DNA of 64,000 nt, taken from positions 1 through 64,000 of the forward strand of contig CAIFEY010000003.1 of the NCBI GenBank assembly GCA_903789635.1, given 5' to 3'. Source of the stretch: an uncultured Eubacteriaceae bacterium (GTDB taxonomy: Bacteria; Bacillota; Clostridia; Peptostreptococcales; Anaerovoracaceae). Numbering within the stretch: the stretch's first letter is position 1; the number at the start of each line of letters is the position of its first letter. The notes beneath the pieces are model-generated. The model saw nothing but the letters and a program-made list of their open reading frames with translations, was not told the origin of the DNA and searched no databases. Positions 16,300-24,314 of this stretch are shown piece after piece. A program made the translations under genes and the position numbers.

Positions 16300-17451
16300 T
16301 TAACCGATGTAGCCGCCCTTCTCGAGGATCTCTCTGGACTTCTCGAGGTTGGCGTCGGACATCAGGACAACCGGTCCTGTGCAGCCCATGCCGCTCTCTG
16401 CATAGATGTTATTCTTCCAGAGGAGCTGAACGGCGTCGTCCAGGTCCATGATCTCGATACCCTGAATCTGGGCCGTTACGATCTCCTTAGGCGGCATCTC
16501 AACCTTCTCTGTCGCTGCTTCCTTAGGCTGCTGCTTGTACTTCTCCAGTACCTCGTCGAATCCGGCCTTGTGAACCGCCTCGAACTCCTTCTTGGCAACC
16601 TCGAACACGCCGCCCTTTACGAGCTCGCCGGCGAATGTCAGCGCGCCCTTGATCAGCGGTGCTCCGGAAGCTCTGGAAATGATCATGACGAGCTGGTTAT
16701 AGCCCTCGCCGATTCCAGGGCCGTAGCCGCATCCTACTGCCTCATAGCTGCCGCCCGTCGTGTAGGAGGACAGCATCTTGATCAGGATGTTTCCGGTCAG
16801 GGAATCCGTAACCATGATGTCCGGTGTTCCTCTCAGGACGTCGTTTCCGCGCATTACGCAGCCGCCGTCCGCACGGGAGGACTCTGCAAACGCGATGTGA
16901 TATCCGTTCGCGTCGAGCTCCTTCAGCGCCATCTCGGTCTGTCTGGCACCGTCTACGTTCAGGATTCCGACTGTCGGATCCTCGCATCCGCATGCCTTGG
17001 CCGTGATGATGCCGTAGATCGCGTTCTTGATCATGCCCTGCACTCTGTCCGTGCTGGACGTTCCGGTCGTGTTCGCGATGTACATGTCCTTGCCGAGGCC
17101 CGGTGTAACCGCTCTTCCGACGGTAGAAACGCCGATCGGGAACGGATAGTGCATCGTAACCGCACCGTCGACCTCGCCGCTCTGCAGCAGCTCTTCCATC
17201 TTCTTGTGGCCGGCCTCGTCGTCCGGAACGGAGACCGTCGTAACGCCCTCGTGCTCCAGAGTTCCGATATAATAAACGTCAATGCCCTCTCTGGCAGCCG
17301 CGACGGCAGCCTTCATGGCATTTTCCTCTCCGTGCTCGCTTCCCATTCCGGTCAGCGCAATCTTCGGCTTAGCACCGAAGCTGCCTGTTTCCAGACCGTC
17401 CGCGATCTGCAGAAAGGTATCTGCAATCATCTTATTGATATTCTCTGCCAT
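16300..17451 (-). CDS. grdD: Glycine/sarcosine/betaine reductase protein C, subunit D (GrdD)
   Basis: This 383-residue PlsX-like subunit, together with GrdC, releases acetyl phosphate in glycine, sarcosine and betaine reductases. The acetyl-carrying Cys is Cys357 in SGMGCTGPVVLMS near the C terminus, as in known GrdD. MVTDSLTGNILIKML and MHYPFPIGVSTVGRAV are typical PlsX-fold segments. The start at 17451 is set by GGAGGAG and lies one base after the grdC stop. No grdA, grdB or grdE is present in this window, so the substrate-specific part must be elsewhere or missing. Confidence 0.92.
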   Translation of the reverse strand: MAENINKMIADTFLQIADGLETGSFGAKPKIALTGMGSEHGEENAMKAAVAAAREGIDVYYIGTLEHEGVTTVSVPDDEAGHKKMEELLQSGEVDGAVTMHYPFPIGVSTVGRAVTPGLGKDMYIANTTGTSSTDRVQGMIKNAIYGIITAKACGCEDPTVGILNVDGARQTEMALKELDANGYHIAFAESSRADGGCVMRGNDVLRGTPDIMVTDSLTGNILIKMLSSYTTGGSYEAVGCGYGPGIGEGYNQLVMIISRASGAPLIKGALTFAGELVKGGVFEVAKKEFEAVHKAGFDEVLEKYKQQPKEAATEKVEMPPKEIVTAQIQGIEIMDLDDAVQLLWKNNIYAESGMGCTGPVVLMSDANLEKSREILEKGGYIG

Positions 17452-17452
17452 T

Positions 17453-19000
17453 TTACTTCTCCTCCCCGTCCATGAGAGATTCCGCAAAATTCTTCATCGC
17501 CTCTGCGATCAGGCTCTTAACTTCCTTCTGGGATACGCCGGATCCTTCCTGAGCCTCTGCTCCCTTGTTGGAGTTGATGACAAAGGACGCACCATCAAAC
17601 AGGTTGGTCATTCTGCCGAGGAACAGGGATCCCTTTCCGATGATCATCAGGCTGTTGATCTGTCCGTCCATGATCATGTCGCATCCAGGTCCGATTGCCG
17701 GTACTCCGGAAGGAATGTGTCCCTGTGTCGGAGCCCATCCAACCAGTCCGTGGTCCTTAGTGAATGCTGCGAGGCCCTTTCTGTCGATGTCGCCGCGCTT
17801 AACTGCGAGTGCGCCGATCATCTTATAGTTAGCCATCGGAACGTCTCCAGCTCCTGCCGGCTTGGTGATATCCGGGTTCTGCATCTCCGGCGAGAAGATG
17901 TCGATATCCGTGATCTTCAGTCCTGCTCTCTCGAGCGGATCAGCAACCAGGCTTCCGATAACGTGCTGCGGTGCGGAACCTGTTCCTACCGTGTGACGTC
18001 CCAGGATGTCCAGGTTGATCTCCGGATGTACGCCGTCATTCTGAGCGACTACGATCGTGAATCCGCCCAGGCAGTCCTCCAGTACCGGCATGCCCTTCTC
18101 GACGTGATTCTTTCCGTTCATTCCGAGCTTAGCGGTGCATCCGCCTCCGGTTACCAGTACGCACTTGAATGCGCCTGCCTTAACCAGGGATGCAGCCTCG
18201 ATCATTGCGTGGGACGGTCCTGCACAGAATCCTCTCGCGTCGGATCCGGTAGCGTTTACGAGACCAGCGATCTCAGCCTCAGCCTTAGCGAAGTTTCCGC
18301 CGCCTCTCTGGTTCATGTCTCCGCATGCTTCCTCGGAGCAGTTGATGACGTACTCTACGTCTTCCTTATTGATTCCCGCGTTTCTTACTGCGTACAGCAG
18401 GGACAGAACGCTGGATGCCTTCTCGGCGAGGTTCTCATGCATGACCTCTGCGGACAGGTTTACATCGATGTCGTGAGCGCGCTTGACGCATCCAACCAGC
18501 TTGTCATCGATGTACAGGCCCTCTGCAGCCTCGTTGTCGACATAGCCCTGAATCTCGGCAATGTCATATCCGTCCTCGACGCGTGCGAGCATGGACTCAT
18601 CAATCATCGGATCCTTGGCAAGCTTTTCCTTAGCCGCAGGAACGAACTCCTTGTCCAGCTTTACGACCTCGAACACGTCGCAGATCTGCATCATTACAGT
18701 GAACTCATCCTCCGGCATGATCTCTCCGAACTTACCGTAACGATCAGCATTCTCGTACTTCTTGTCAAAGTAAGGGAACTCAACCTCTTTCAGGTCGTTA
18801 GGAGTAGCGTTTCCGATGTAAACCTGGTTTGGCCAGTAGTTTACCGCATCCTCGTAGGAACGGAGGTGCTTCGGGAGCTCCTTCAGGTAGTCGTCGTCCG
18901 GGTTGACGATTCTCTCTGTCGTCTGGGTTGTTCCATTATGAATGACCATATCCGGCGTATGCGCCAGCACGTAGCTGGAGCCTAAAATCACACTGTTCAT
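17453..19000 (-). CDS. grdC: Glycine/sarcosine/betaine reductase protein C, subunit C (GrdC)
   Basis: This 515-residue thiolase/FabH-like subunit of protein C is normally partnered with GrdD in forming acetyl phosphate from the carboxymethyl-selenoether on GrdA. Segments typical of the family are INCSEEACGDMNQRGGGNFA, GFCAGPSHAMIEAA and VTGGGCTAKLGMNGKNH. GAGGAGG lies upstream of the ATG at 19000. An open frame continues 43 codons further upstream but has no ribosome site. A TetR gene in the same orientation precedes it, separated by a terminator and a long palindrome. Confidence 0.92.
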   Translation of the reverse strand: MNSVILGSSYVLAHTPDMVIHNGTTQTTERIVNPDDDYLKELPKHLRSYEDAVNYWPNQVYIGNATPNDLKEVEFPYFDKKYENADRYGKFGEIMPEDEFTVMMQICDVFEVVKLDKEFVPAAKEKLAKDPMIDESMLARVEDGYDIAEIQGYVDNEAAEGLYIDDKLVGCVKRAHDIDVNLSAEVMHENLAEKASSVLSLLYAVRNAGINKEDVEYVINCSEEACGDMNQRGGGNFAKAEAEIAGLVNATGSDARGFCAGPSHAMIEAASLVKAGAFKCVLVTGGGCTAKLGMNGKNHVEKGMPVLEDCLGGFTIVVAQNDGVHPEINLDILGRHTVGTGSAPQHVIGSLVADPLERAGLKITDIDIFSPEMQNPDITKPAGAGDVPMANYKMIGALAVKRGDIDRKGLAAFTKDHGLVGWAPTQGHIPSGVPAIGPGCDMIMDGQINSLMIIGKGSLFLGRMTNLFDGASFVINSNKGAEAQEGSGVSQKEVKSLIAEAMKNFAESLMDGEEK

Positions 19001-19248
19001 TGATTTTCCTCCTCTGCAGACTAAACGGTTATCTGCATTTATTATAGATTCCGTTAAGACAAAAACGGCAGCAGAGAACGCCGTTTCCATGATAATTTCA
19101 GCACATGGGCGTCCTGAGGTTTTCAGCACATGCCTCAGGATACCCTACCTTTCTAAATATACATTAAATTAGTTCTATTATCAACCGCAATTTGTTAACC
19201 ATATAACGATAATGATTATTTATCCTTCCCTTTACCATTCGCATGCAG

Positions 19249-19283
19249 AAAAAGCCAGGACTCCGGCGTCCCGGAATCCTGGC
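19249..19283 (-). terminator. Intrinsic terminator between tetR and grdC
   Basis: The arms GCCAGGACTCCGG and CCGGAATCCTGGC are followed on the minus strand by TTTTT. This separates the TetR transcript from grdC. Confidence 0.8.
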
Positions 19284-19369
19284 ACTTTTCTACATATTAT
19301 ATAGCTTATGCATCAACTTATACAACGACGCACAATTGTATTCAGTCCGCATATAGAGGTTATATCGGA

Positions 19370-19390
19370 TATTTATAGTTCCTATAAATA
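19370..19390. promoter_or_regulatory. 21-bp palindrome, operator candidate
   Basis: TATTTATAG, a 3-base spacer and CTATAAATA form a perfect two-fold site between tetR and grdC, of a size usual for TetR-family operators. Confidence 0.45.
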
Positions 19391-19527
19391 CGCGCGATAG
19401 ACGCTGCGGCGCCTCCCAGGGATTGACGGTTCGCGTTCAACTCAGGCCGTCATACGCGCTGCTGCCCCATCTCCAGACTGAACTGCCCGGCCATATGGAG
19501 CAGGGATTCTCTGGTTTCCCGATCCTT

Positions 19528-20196
19528 TCATTTAGTCACGAGATCCAGCAGGAACACGCAGGCCTCCATCATCCGTTTCTTCTGTCCCTCCGCAGTGTAA
19601 CGTCCCTGAGCGTCGTCGGCGAGCTGCTTCAGCAGCATCTGCAGGTAAGAGACGGTCAGCTCATTCATGATCTTCAGGTCCTTCTCCGTGGAGCCCTCCG
19701 GCATGATCGGGCTCAGCACACGGTAGTTGCGGCCGAACATGTCGGCGTCCGCGATCATGTCCTGCAGGTTCTGGGACAGGCCTTCTATCTCGCCCGGGAA
19801 CAGCTTGTAGTACTTGCTGATCACGGTATCCATCTCTCCGCTGTACTTGCCGAAGAACAGCTGGTACATCTGATCCGGGCTCTTGAACACGTACTCGCAG
19901 AACAGGTCCCAGGTCATCAGGTAGACTTCCTCCGGCTCCTCGTCGGTCAGATAGTCGTACTCCGTGTGCAGCTGGGCGCAGTATTCCTGGAAGCAGCTGA
20001 TGCTGGCGTACGTGATCAGCTCGTCCAGGTCCTTGAAATAATTATACATCGTCGCGCTGTTCATGCCCGCGCGGTCAGAGATGCTGCGGATCGTGACGTT
20101 CTGCACGCCCCGCTCATCGATCAGGTCACGCGCACATCTGATCAGCGTCCTGACATTTTCCTTCTTTGTCTCCTCATCTAACTGCGGTCTACCCAC
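19528..20196 (-). CDS. TetR/AcrR-family transcriptional regulator
   Basis: The 222-residue protein has a TetR DNA-binding domain in residues 10-60, with VTIRSISDRAGMNSATMYNYFKDLDELI as the helix-turn-helix and recognition helix region. The C-terminal ligand domain is not recognised. It starts with GTG at 20196 behind AGGGAGG. Being just upstream of grdCD and in the same direction, it may control that operon or itself; the palindromes at 19370-19390 and 20370-20379 are candidate sites. Confidence 0.88.
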   Translation of the reverse strand: MGRPQLDEETKKENVRTLIRCARDLIDERGVQNVTIRSISDRAGMNSATMYNYFKDLDELITYASISCFQEYCAQLHTEYDYLTDEEPEEVYLMTWDLFCEYVFKSPDQMYQLFFGKYSGEMDTVISKYYKLFPGEIEGLSQNLQDMIADADMFGRNYRVLSPIMPEGSTEKDLKIMNELTVSYLQMLLKQLADDAQGRYTAEGQKKRMMEACVFLLDLVTK

Positions 20197-20381
20197 GTCA
20201 GTCCTCCCTTAGCCCAGCTTCCGGGCTCCCATTATTATCTCTCTTCATATCCTCATGCAAGTGCCGCACGGACGATCCTCCAAGCGCTCACAGTCCGGCC
20301 AAGGTTAGTGATTATTAGCACAACTTATCCCGGAAAAATCCCCGCGCCGAAGCATCGTCACCACAGACTAATCATGATTTT

Positions 20382-20410
20382 AGTTTACAAACATTCTGAC
20401 TTACTGTCAA
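20382..20410 (-). promoter_or_regulatory. Promoter of the tetR gene
   Basis: On the minus strand TTGACA (20405-20410) and TAAACT (20382-20387) are 17 bases apart. The leader to the GTG start would be about 180 bases. Confidence 0.6.
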
Positions 20411-20625
20411 CCCATCTGGCCGCTAAATATAACGGTTTCGCCGAACGTGACTGCACAGACGCCTTCAGGAAATCCGGCAGAATCACGCCTCTTACGGACA
20501 GGTAAAATATCTCTTTTCCACCGATTAATTAAGTGGGTATTACAAATTGTTTTTGTTCTTGAACATATATTGAGCTTCTTAATAAGTATTAAGGATTAAA
20601 TTAAGTGATAAATGCATCCTTTTTG

Positions 20626-20654
20626 TTGACATCTTTAAATTTCGGGTGCAAAAT
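20626..20654 (+). promoter_or_regulatory. Probable promoter of the small XRE gene
   Basis: TTGACA (20626-20631) is a perfect -35 box. CAAAAT (20649-20654), 17 bases away, is a weak -10 box. Confidence 0.5.
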
Positions 20655-20677
20655 AATAAACATAAGAAGTGTAAAAC

Positions 20678-20713
20678 GCAGGCTTCCTAGTCGGAATCCT
20701 GCAAATATTTTTG
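20678..20713 (+). terminator. Attenuator-like hairpin in the XRE leader
   Basis: GCAGGCTTCC and GGAATCCTGC form a stem with a 5-base loop, followed by AAATATTTTTG. It sits between the predicted transcription start and the ATG, where it could end transcription early. Confidence 0.5.
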
Positions 20714-20769
20714 ATGACCGACGCAGCGGGTATACACCCGCCAACAACCGTTCTAGAAAGAGATCAAGG

Positions 20770-21063
20770 ATGACTAAGGAAATTAACTACAAAGATCTGG
20801 TAAACAACTGCGCGACACTGAAAGACCGCGACCCTTCAGAGGCCATTGCAATTGCTCGCTTCATTGCTCAGCTGGTGGAGATCCGCAATGCACGGGGGAT
20901 CAGCCAGCGGGAGCTCGCCAATCGGTGCAACATGCCGCAGTCCTCAGTAGCGCGCATCGAGACGCTCCACACGCTGCCTAATCTTGTCACCCTGAACAGG
21001 CTCGTACAGGCGCTCGGTCTGACCCTGACCGTCCAGGAATCGGGACAGTCGGAACAGGAATAG
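20770..21063 (+). CDS. Small XRE-type helix-turn-helix protein
   Basis: This is a 97-residue protein whose central part ISQRELANRCNMPQSSVARIE is a Cro/C1 helix-turn-helix. The layout (short N-terminal helix, HTH, short tail ALGLTLTVQE) resembles HigA-type antitoxins and other small regulators. No toxin-like partner lies beside it, so an antitoxin role is not supported. The ATG at 20770 is chosen from the start of similarity; the ribosome site is modest. A strong terminator follows. Confidence 0.8.
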   Translation: MTKEINYKDLVNNCATLKDRDPSEAIAIARFIAQLVEIRNARGISQRELANRCNMPQSSVARIETLHTLPNLVTLNRLVQALGLTLTVQESGQSEQE

Positions 21064-21120
21064 CTAACCTTGCGGGTCACTCCCAAGTGAGACCTTCATT
21101 AAGAAGAATTAACTGATAAG

Positions 21121-21165
21121 CAGAGCATGCAGCCCGTATTCACGCGGCTGCATGCTCTGTTTTTT
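21121..21165 (+). terminator. Intrinsic terminator after the XRE gene
   Basis: CAGAGCATGCAGCC pairs with GGCTGCATGCTCTG, then TTTTTT. Confidence 0.92.
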
Positions 21166-21203
21166 GTCTTGTGTTCTCTGAGCGATACTCCTGTCAGGGG
21201 CCC

Positions 21204-21503
21204 TTATGCCGGGCGCTGACCGTCCCTGCGCCCGATGAACGAGCGCGCGACCGCCTCGTAGTCGACGGTGCTCCAGTCCCCCTCGCGGATCCTCTTCAGG
21301 TACGGGTTCTCCCGTCTCTCCTCCGGGGTAAACCGGCTGCTCTGGTACTCCAGAACCCTCGTGAACTGGTTCAGCAGGTCGTCGTCCCCGTAGCGGAGAC
21401 GCAGGTTCCTGACGATGACCCGGTACTTTCTGTAGGCACGCAGGTCGTTGTTCAGATACGCCGCGTACGCCCAGGTCGCTTCATTTTCAAATCCCCGGTA
21501 CAT
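21204..21503 (-). CDS. Hypothetical protein (99 residues)
   Basis: I do not recognise this protein. It is hydrophilic, rich in Arg and Tyr, probably helical and without membrane segments. It begins MYRGFENEATWAYAAYLNND. The ATG at 21503 has AAAGGGG upstream. It is the last gene after moxR and the VWA gene in the same orientation, about 175 bases behind, so it may belong to their transcript. The coding look (codon use, ribosome site) supports a real gene. Confidence 0.6.
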   Translation of the reverse strand: MYRGFENEATWAYAAYLNNDLRAYRKYRVIVRNLRLRYGDDDLLNQFTRVLEYQSSRFTPEERRENPYLKRIREGDWSTVDYEAVARSFIGRRDGQRPA

Positions 21504-21578
21504 TCGCAATTCCCCTTTCTTATAGTTTTTAGCCGAACGATTTCCTGTTCCGTCGGTTATCGATCCGATTCATATGAT

Positions 21579-21602
21579 TCGTCCGTCTTGTCGTCCGTCT
21601 TG
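21579..21602. repeat. Perfect 12-bp tandem duplication
   Basis: TCGTCCGTCTTG occurs twice head to tail in the spacer between the VWA gene and the 99-residue hypothetical gene. Confidence 0.8.
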
Positions 21603-21678
21603 ATTCATCTGTATTTCAGCTGTCTCTCAGCAGGTTCGTTTCCTCCTGCTCGGGCGGATATTTTGTCTGAACAACCGT

Positions 21679-22878
21679 CTACTGGCGCTGCATCAGGCGG
21701 TGCATCGCGTCTTCCAGGCCTTCCTGCGACAGGTGGTACATCGGGAAGATCTGCTCGAGCTCCTGATAGGTCCGGAACCAGTAGCCCGGATGGGCCGGCT
21801 TCTTCTCCGGATTCAGCCAGACGCAGTGCGGGTAGGCCTTCAGGAAGCGCATGAACGTGTCGTAGCCCGAGTAGTCGCTGAACTCGCGCAGGCCCCAGTT
21901 GTAGTCGTGTCCGTGCAGCTCGTAAGGGTCCATCATCGCGTCTCCGACAAAGATCACCCGGTACTCCGGACCATACTGCCGGAAGAGCCAGTCGACCGGA
22001 ATCTTGTTCTCGAGCTTGATATCCGGCTTGCTGTAGACGTTGTCAAAGATGCAGTTGTGGAAGTAGTAGATGTGCAGCTCCTTGAAGCTGTTGGACTTCA
22101 CGGCCGCCTGGAACAGCATGCTGCAGAGGTTCGCGTAGTCCTCGATCGATCCGCCGGAATCCATCAGCAGCAGCACCTTGATCGTGTTCTTCCTCGGCGG
22201 ACGGTAACGGACGTCGAGGAGGCCGCCTTTGTCCCCCGTCGCGCGCACGGTCGCGTCCACGTCGAGCTCCTTCTCCTGCGTGTCGGTCCTCGCGGACAGG
22301 CTGCGTAGCGTTCGGAACGCCATCTGGAAGCCTCTCGTGTCGAGGGTGTTGTCCTTCCTGAAGTCTCGGAACTTGCGCTCGCCCGCGACTGCCCTGGCCG
22401 TGCGGAACTTGCTCTGTCCGCCGATCCTGACGCCGTGAGGGTGCCAGCCCGAGTTTCCCGCCGGGGTGTACCCATGGGTGCCGATCCAGGTGTTTCCGCC
22501 GTTGTGCTCCTCGTTTTGGCGGTTCAGGCGGTCCTGGATGAAGGCGAGGATGTCTTCCATCTCCTCAGGGGCAAAGCCCAGCTTGGCCAGGTCGATTTTC
22601 ACTTCCTCGACGTCGACGACCGGGTGGTTCAGCCGCTGCATGAACTCGTCCGGAATCTCGCCCGGATACTCCACGCCCTCGAAGAACTCCAGGAATACCT
22701 GGTCGAACTTATCGAAGTCCGACTCGTCGTGAATCAGGACCGCGCGGCAGAGGTTGTAGAAGCCCGTCAGCGTCGAGTGGTGCAGGCCCTTCTCCATCGC
22801 CTCGAGCAGCGTCATCCACTCGTTCAGCGACACCTTGATCCCCCTGGAACGGAGATAATAGAAAAATTCTATGAACAT
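21679..22878 (-). CDS. VWA (CoxE-like) domain protein
   Basis: This 399-residue protein has a von Willebrand factor A fold in its C-terminal half. The metal-ion site begins at Asp240 in LLLMDSGGS, a variant of the usual DxSxS that keeps the first Asp and the last Ser. VIFVGDAMMDPYEL follows further on. Residues 120-160 contain a Gly/His-rich linker. CoxE-like VWA proteins act with MoxR ATPases as a chaperone pair for metal-enzyme maturation or complex remodelling. Here moxR lies 43 bases upstream. The client is unknown. Confidence 0.85.
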   Translation of the reverse strand: MFIEFFYYLRSRGIKVSLNEWMTLLEAMEKGLHHSTLTGFYNLCRAVLIHDESDFDKFDQVFLEFFEGVEYPGEIPDEFMQRLNHPVVDVEEVKIDLAKLGFAPEEMEDILAFIQDRLNRQNEEHNGGNTWIGTHGYTPAGNSGWHPHGVRIGGQSKFRTARAVAGERKFRDFRKDNTLDTRGFQMAFRTLRSLSARTDTQEKELDVDATVRATGDKGGLLDVRYRPPRKNTIKVLLLMDSGGSIEDYANLCSMLFQAAVKSNSFKELHIYYFHNCIFDNVYSKPDIKLENKIPVDWLFRQYGPEYRVIFVGDAMMDPYELHGHDYNWGLREFSDYSGYDTFMRFLKAYPHCVWLNPEKKPAHPGYWFRTYQELEQIFPMYHLSQEGLEDAMHRLMQRQ

Positions 22879-22921
22879 TCTCTTTCTCGTCCCTCCTTTC
22901 TATACGTCAATCCCATGAAGC

Positions 22922-23740
22922 CTAGCGCCTGTCGAGCTGGCGGCGGAGGATCTCCAGGTCCTTGTCCTTCTTCAGCAGGACGCCGGCATACGGAATCTTC
23001 TTCTTGATCTGGTCAGCGGAGACGCCGCCGTACTGCAGCGCGCGCAGCCAGTCGATCAGCTCCGACGTGCTCGGCTTCTTCTGCAGGGCCGGGAGCGTGC
23101 GGATGTAGTAGAACGCCGCGAGCGCCTGGTTGACGAGTTCCTCGTCCAGGTTGTCGAAGTGGACGTCCAGGATCTTCCTCATCTCGTCCTCGTCCGGGAA
23201 CTCGATGTAGTGGAAGATGCAGCGGCGCAGGAACGCGTCCGGCAGCTCCTTCTCCGCGTTGGAGGTGATGATGACGACCGGGCGCTCGATCGCTTTGACG
23301 GTCTGATGCAGCTCCGGGATGTAGAATTCCATCTGGTCGAGCTCCCAGAGCAGGTCGTTCGGGAACTCGAGGTCGGCCTTATCGATCTCGTCGATCAGGA
23401 GGACCGCCTGCTTCTCGCGCTGAAACGCCTCGCCCAGTTTTCCGAGCTTGATATACTGCGCGATGTTGTCGACGCCGCTGGTGCCGAACTGACTGTCGTA
23501 CAGCCTCTGGACGACGTCGTAGACGTAGAGTCCGTCCTGCGCCTTGGTCGTGGACTTGATGTTCCACGTGATCAGCTCCATGCCGAGCGCGTCCGCGACG
23601 GCCTTGGCCAGCATCGTCTTTCCGGTGCCCGGCTCGCCCTTGACGAGCAGCGGCTTCTGGAGTGTCATCGCAATGTTCACGGTCGTCAGCAAATCGTCCG
23701 ACGCGACGTACTGACTGCTTCCTGTAAATTTTTCTTTCAT
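22922..23740 (-). CDS. MoxR-family AAA+ ATPase
   Basis: The 272-residue ATPase has Walker A GEPGTGKT at residues 35-42, Walker B VLLIDEIDKAD, a sensor VVIITSNAEKELPDAFLRRC with arginine finger, and a C-terminal lid. MoxR proteins remodel or load cofactors into partner proteins together with VWA-domain proteins, and the VWA gene follows directly. CAGGAG lies upstream of the ATG. It is the first gene of the small operon, downstream of a GC-rich region. Confidence 0.9.
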   Translation of the reverse strand: MKEKFTGSSQYVASDDLLTTVNIAMTLQKPLLVKGEPGTGKTMLAKAVADALGMELITWNIKSTTKAQDGLYVYDVVQRLYDSQFGTSGVDNIAQYIKLGKLGEAFQREKQAVLLIDEIDKADLEFPNDLLWELDQMEFYIPELHQTVKAIERPVVIITSNAEKELPDAFLRRCIFHYIEFPDEDEMRKILDVHFDNLDEELVNQALAAFYYIRTLPALQKKPSTSELIDWLRALQYGGVSADQIKKKIPYAGVLLKKDKDLEILRRQLDRR

Positions 23741-24314
23741 ACGTAAGCTCCTGTTCCTGTGCTGTTAAATGTCTCTTGTTTATTTACCTCTTGATTTAAG
23801 CCCCTGTAAGGCTCTTATGTCGTGCGGCGGAACCCGCCGCATAGTCTCCTGTATATTATACTACCGCAAACCTGCGGTGTTGACCACAAAACTTCCCGGA
23901 TTATTTCGCGTGTTCAAACAAATTCGGGTGGGGATGTGGGCGGCGGGCGGGGTATCCCGGTGTGCCGGGGCGGGAGGCAGGGCGGCCGGATGGAGGCGGC
24001 CCGGTGCTCCGGGTGGGCAGAGGGCGGCTGGAATCGGGCCGCGGAGATGGGCCGCCGTGAGCCTGGCGCCCCCGGGCTGGCTGGCAGGGGCGGCGGGGTC
24101 ACGCGCGGCGGGGCATGAAAAAAGCCGCGCACCGGGATACGCTTGCTGTTCCGGTGTGCGGCGGTTTATTGATGAATGTTATCAGCGAAACTTATACTTG
24201 ATTTCCCCTGTCGGGCAGGGGTGCGCATCAGGCGCTGTCACTCCGGCGGCTTTGATTTTGTCAAAGGCATGCCGTGAAGTCTGCACTGCGCCGGTGCTGC
24301 GGGGCTGTCCGGAT
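23741..24314. other. GC-rich spacer with G-quadruplex motif and terminator
   Basis: No gene is supported; a long plus-strand open frame that starts here is the antisense of phoR. The part 23926-24110 is very G rich. Four or more G-runs at 23926-23952 fit the G-quadruplex pattern. The phoR terminator is at 24118-24162. Confidence 0.6.
24118..24162 (-). terminator. Intrinsic terminator after phoR
   Basis: GCCGCACACCGG and CCGGTGCGCGGC (minus-strand reading) form a stem followed by TTTTTT. Confidence 0.85.

Larger units (their letters stand above)
19001..19527. other. Spacer between tetR and grdC with palindrome and terminator
   Basis: No gene is present. A perfect TATAAT on the minus strand at 19041-19046 may be the grdC -10 box, without a clear -35. 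The spacer also holds a terminator (19249-19283) and the palindrome at 19370-19390. Confidence 0.6.
20197..20769. other. Divergent control region between tetR and the small XRE gene
   Basis: The spacer carries a promoter in each direction and an attenuator-like hairpin, listed separately. A 10-bp palindrome AATCATGATT at 20370-20379 overlaps the predicted tetR transcription start. A stem GCGGGT/ACCCGC lies near 20727. No gene is supported. Confidence 0.6.

Noticed and set aside
20770..21063. Antitoxin of a HigBA-like pair
   Set aside because: No toxin-sized gene lies directly beside it in the same orientation.
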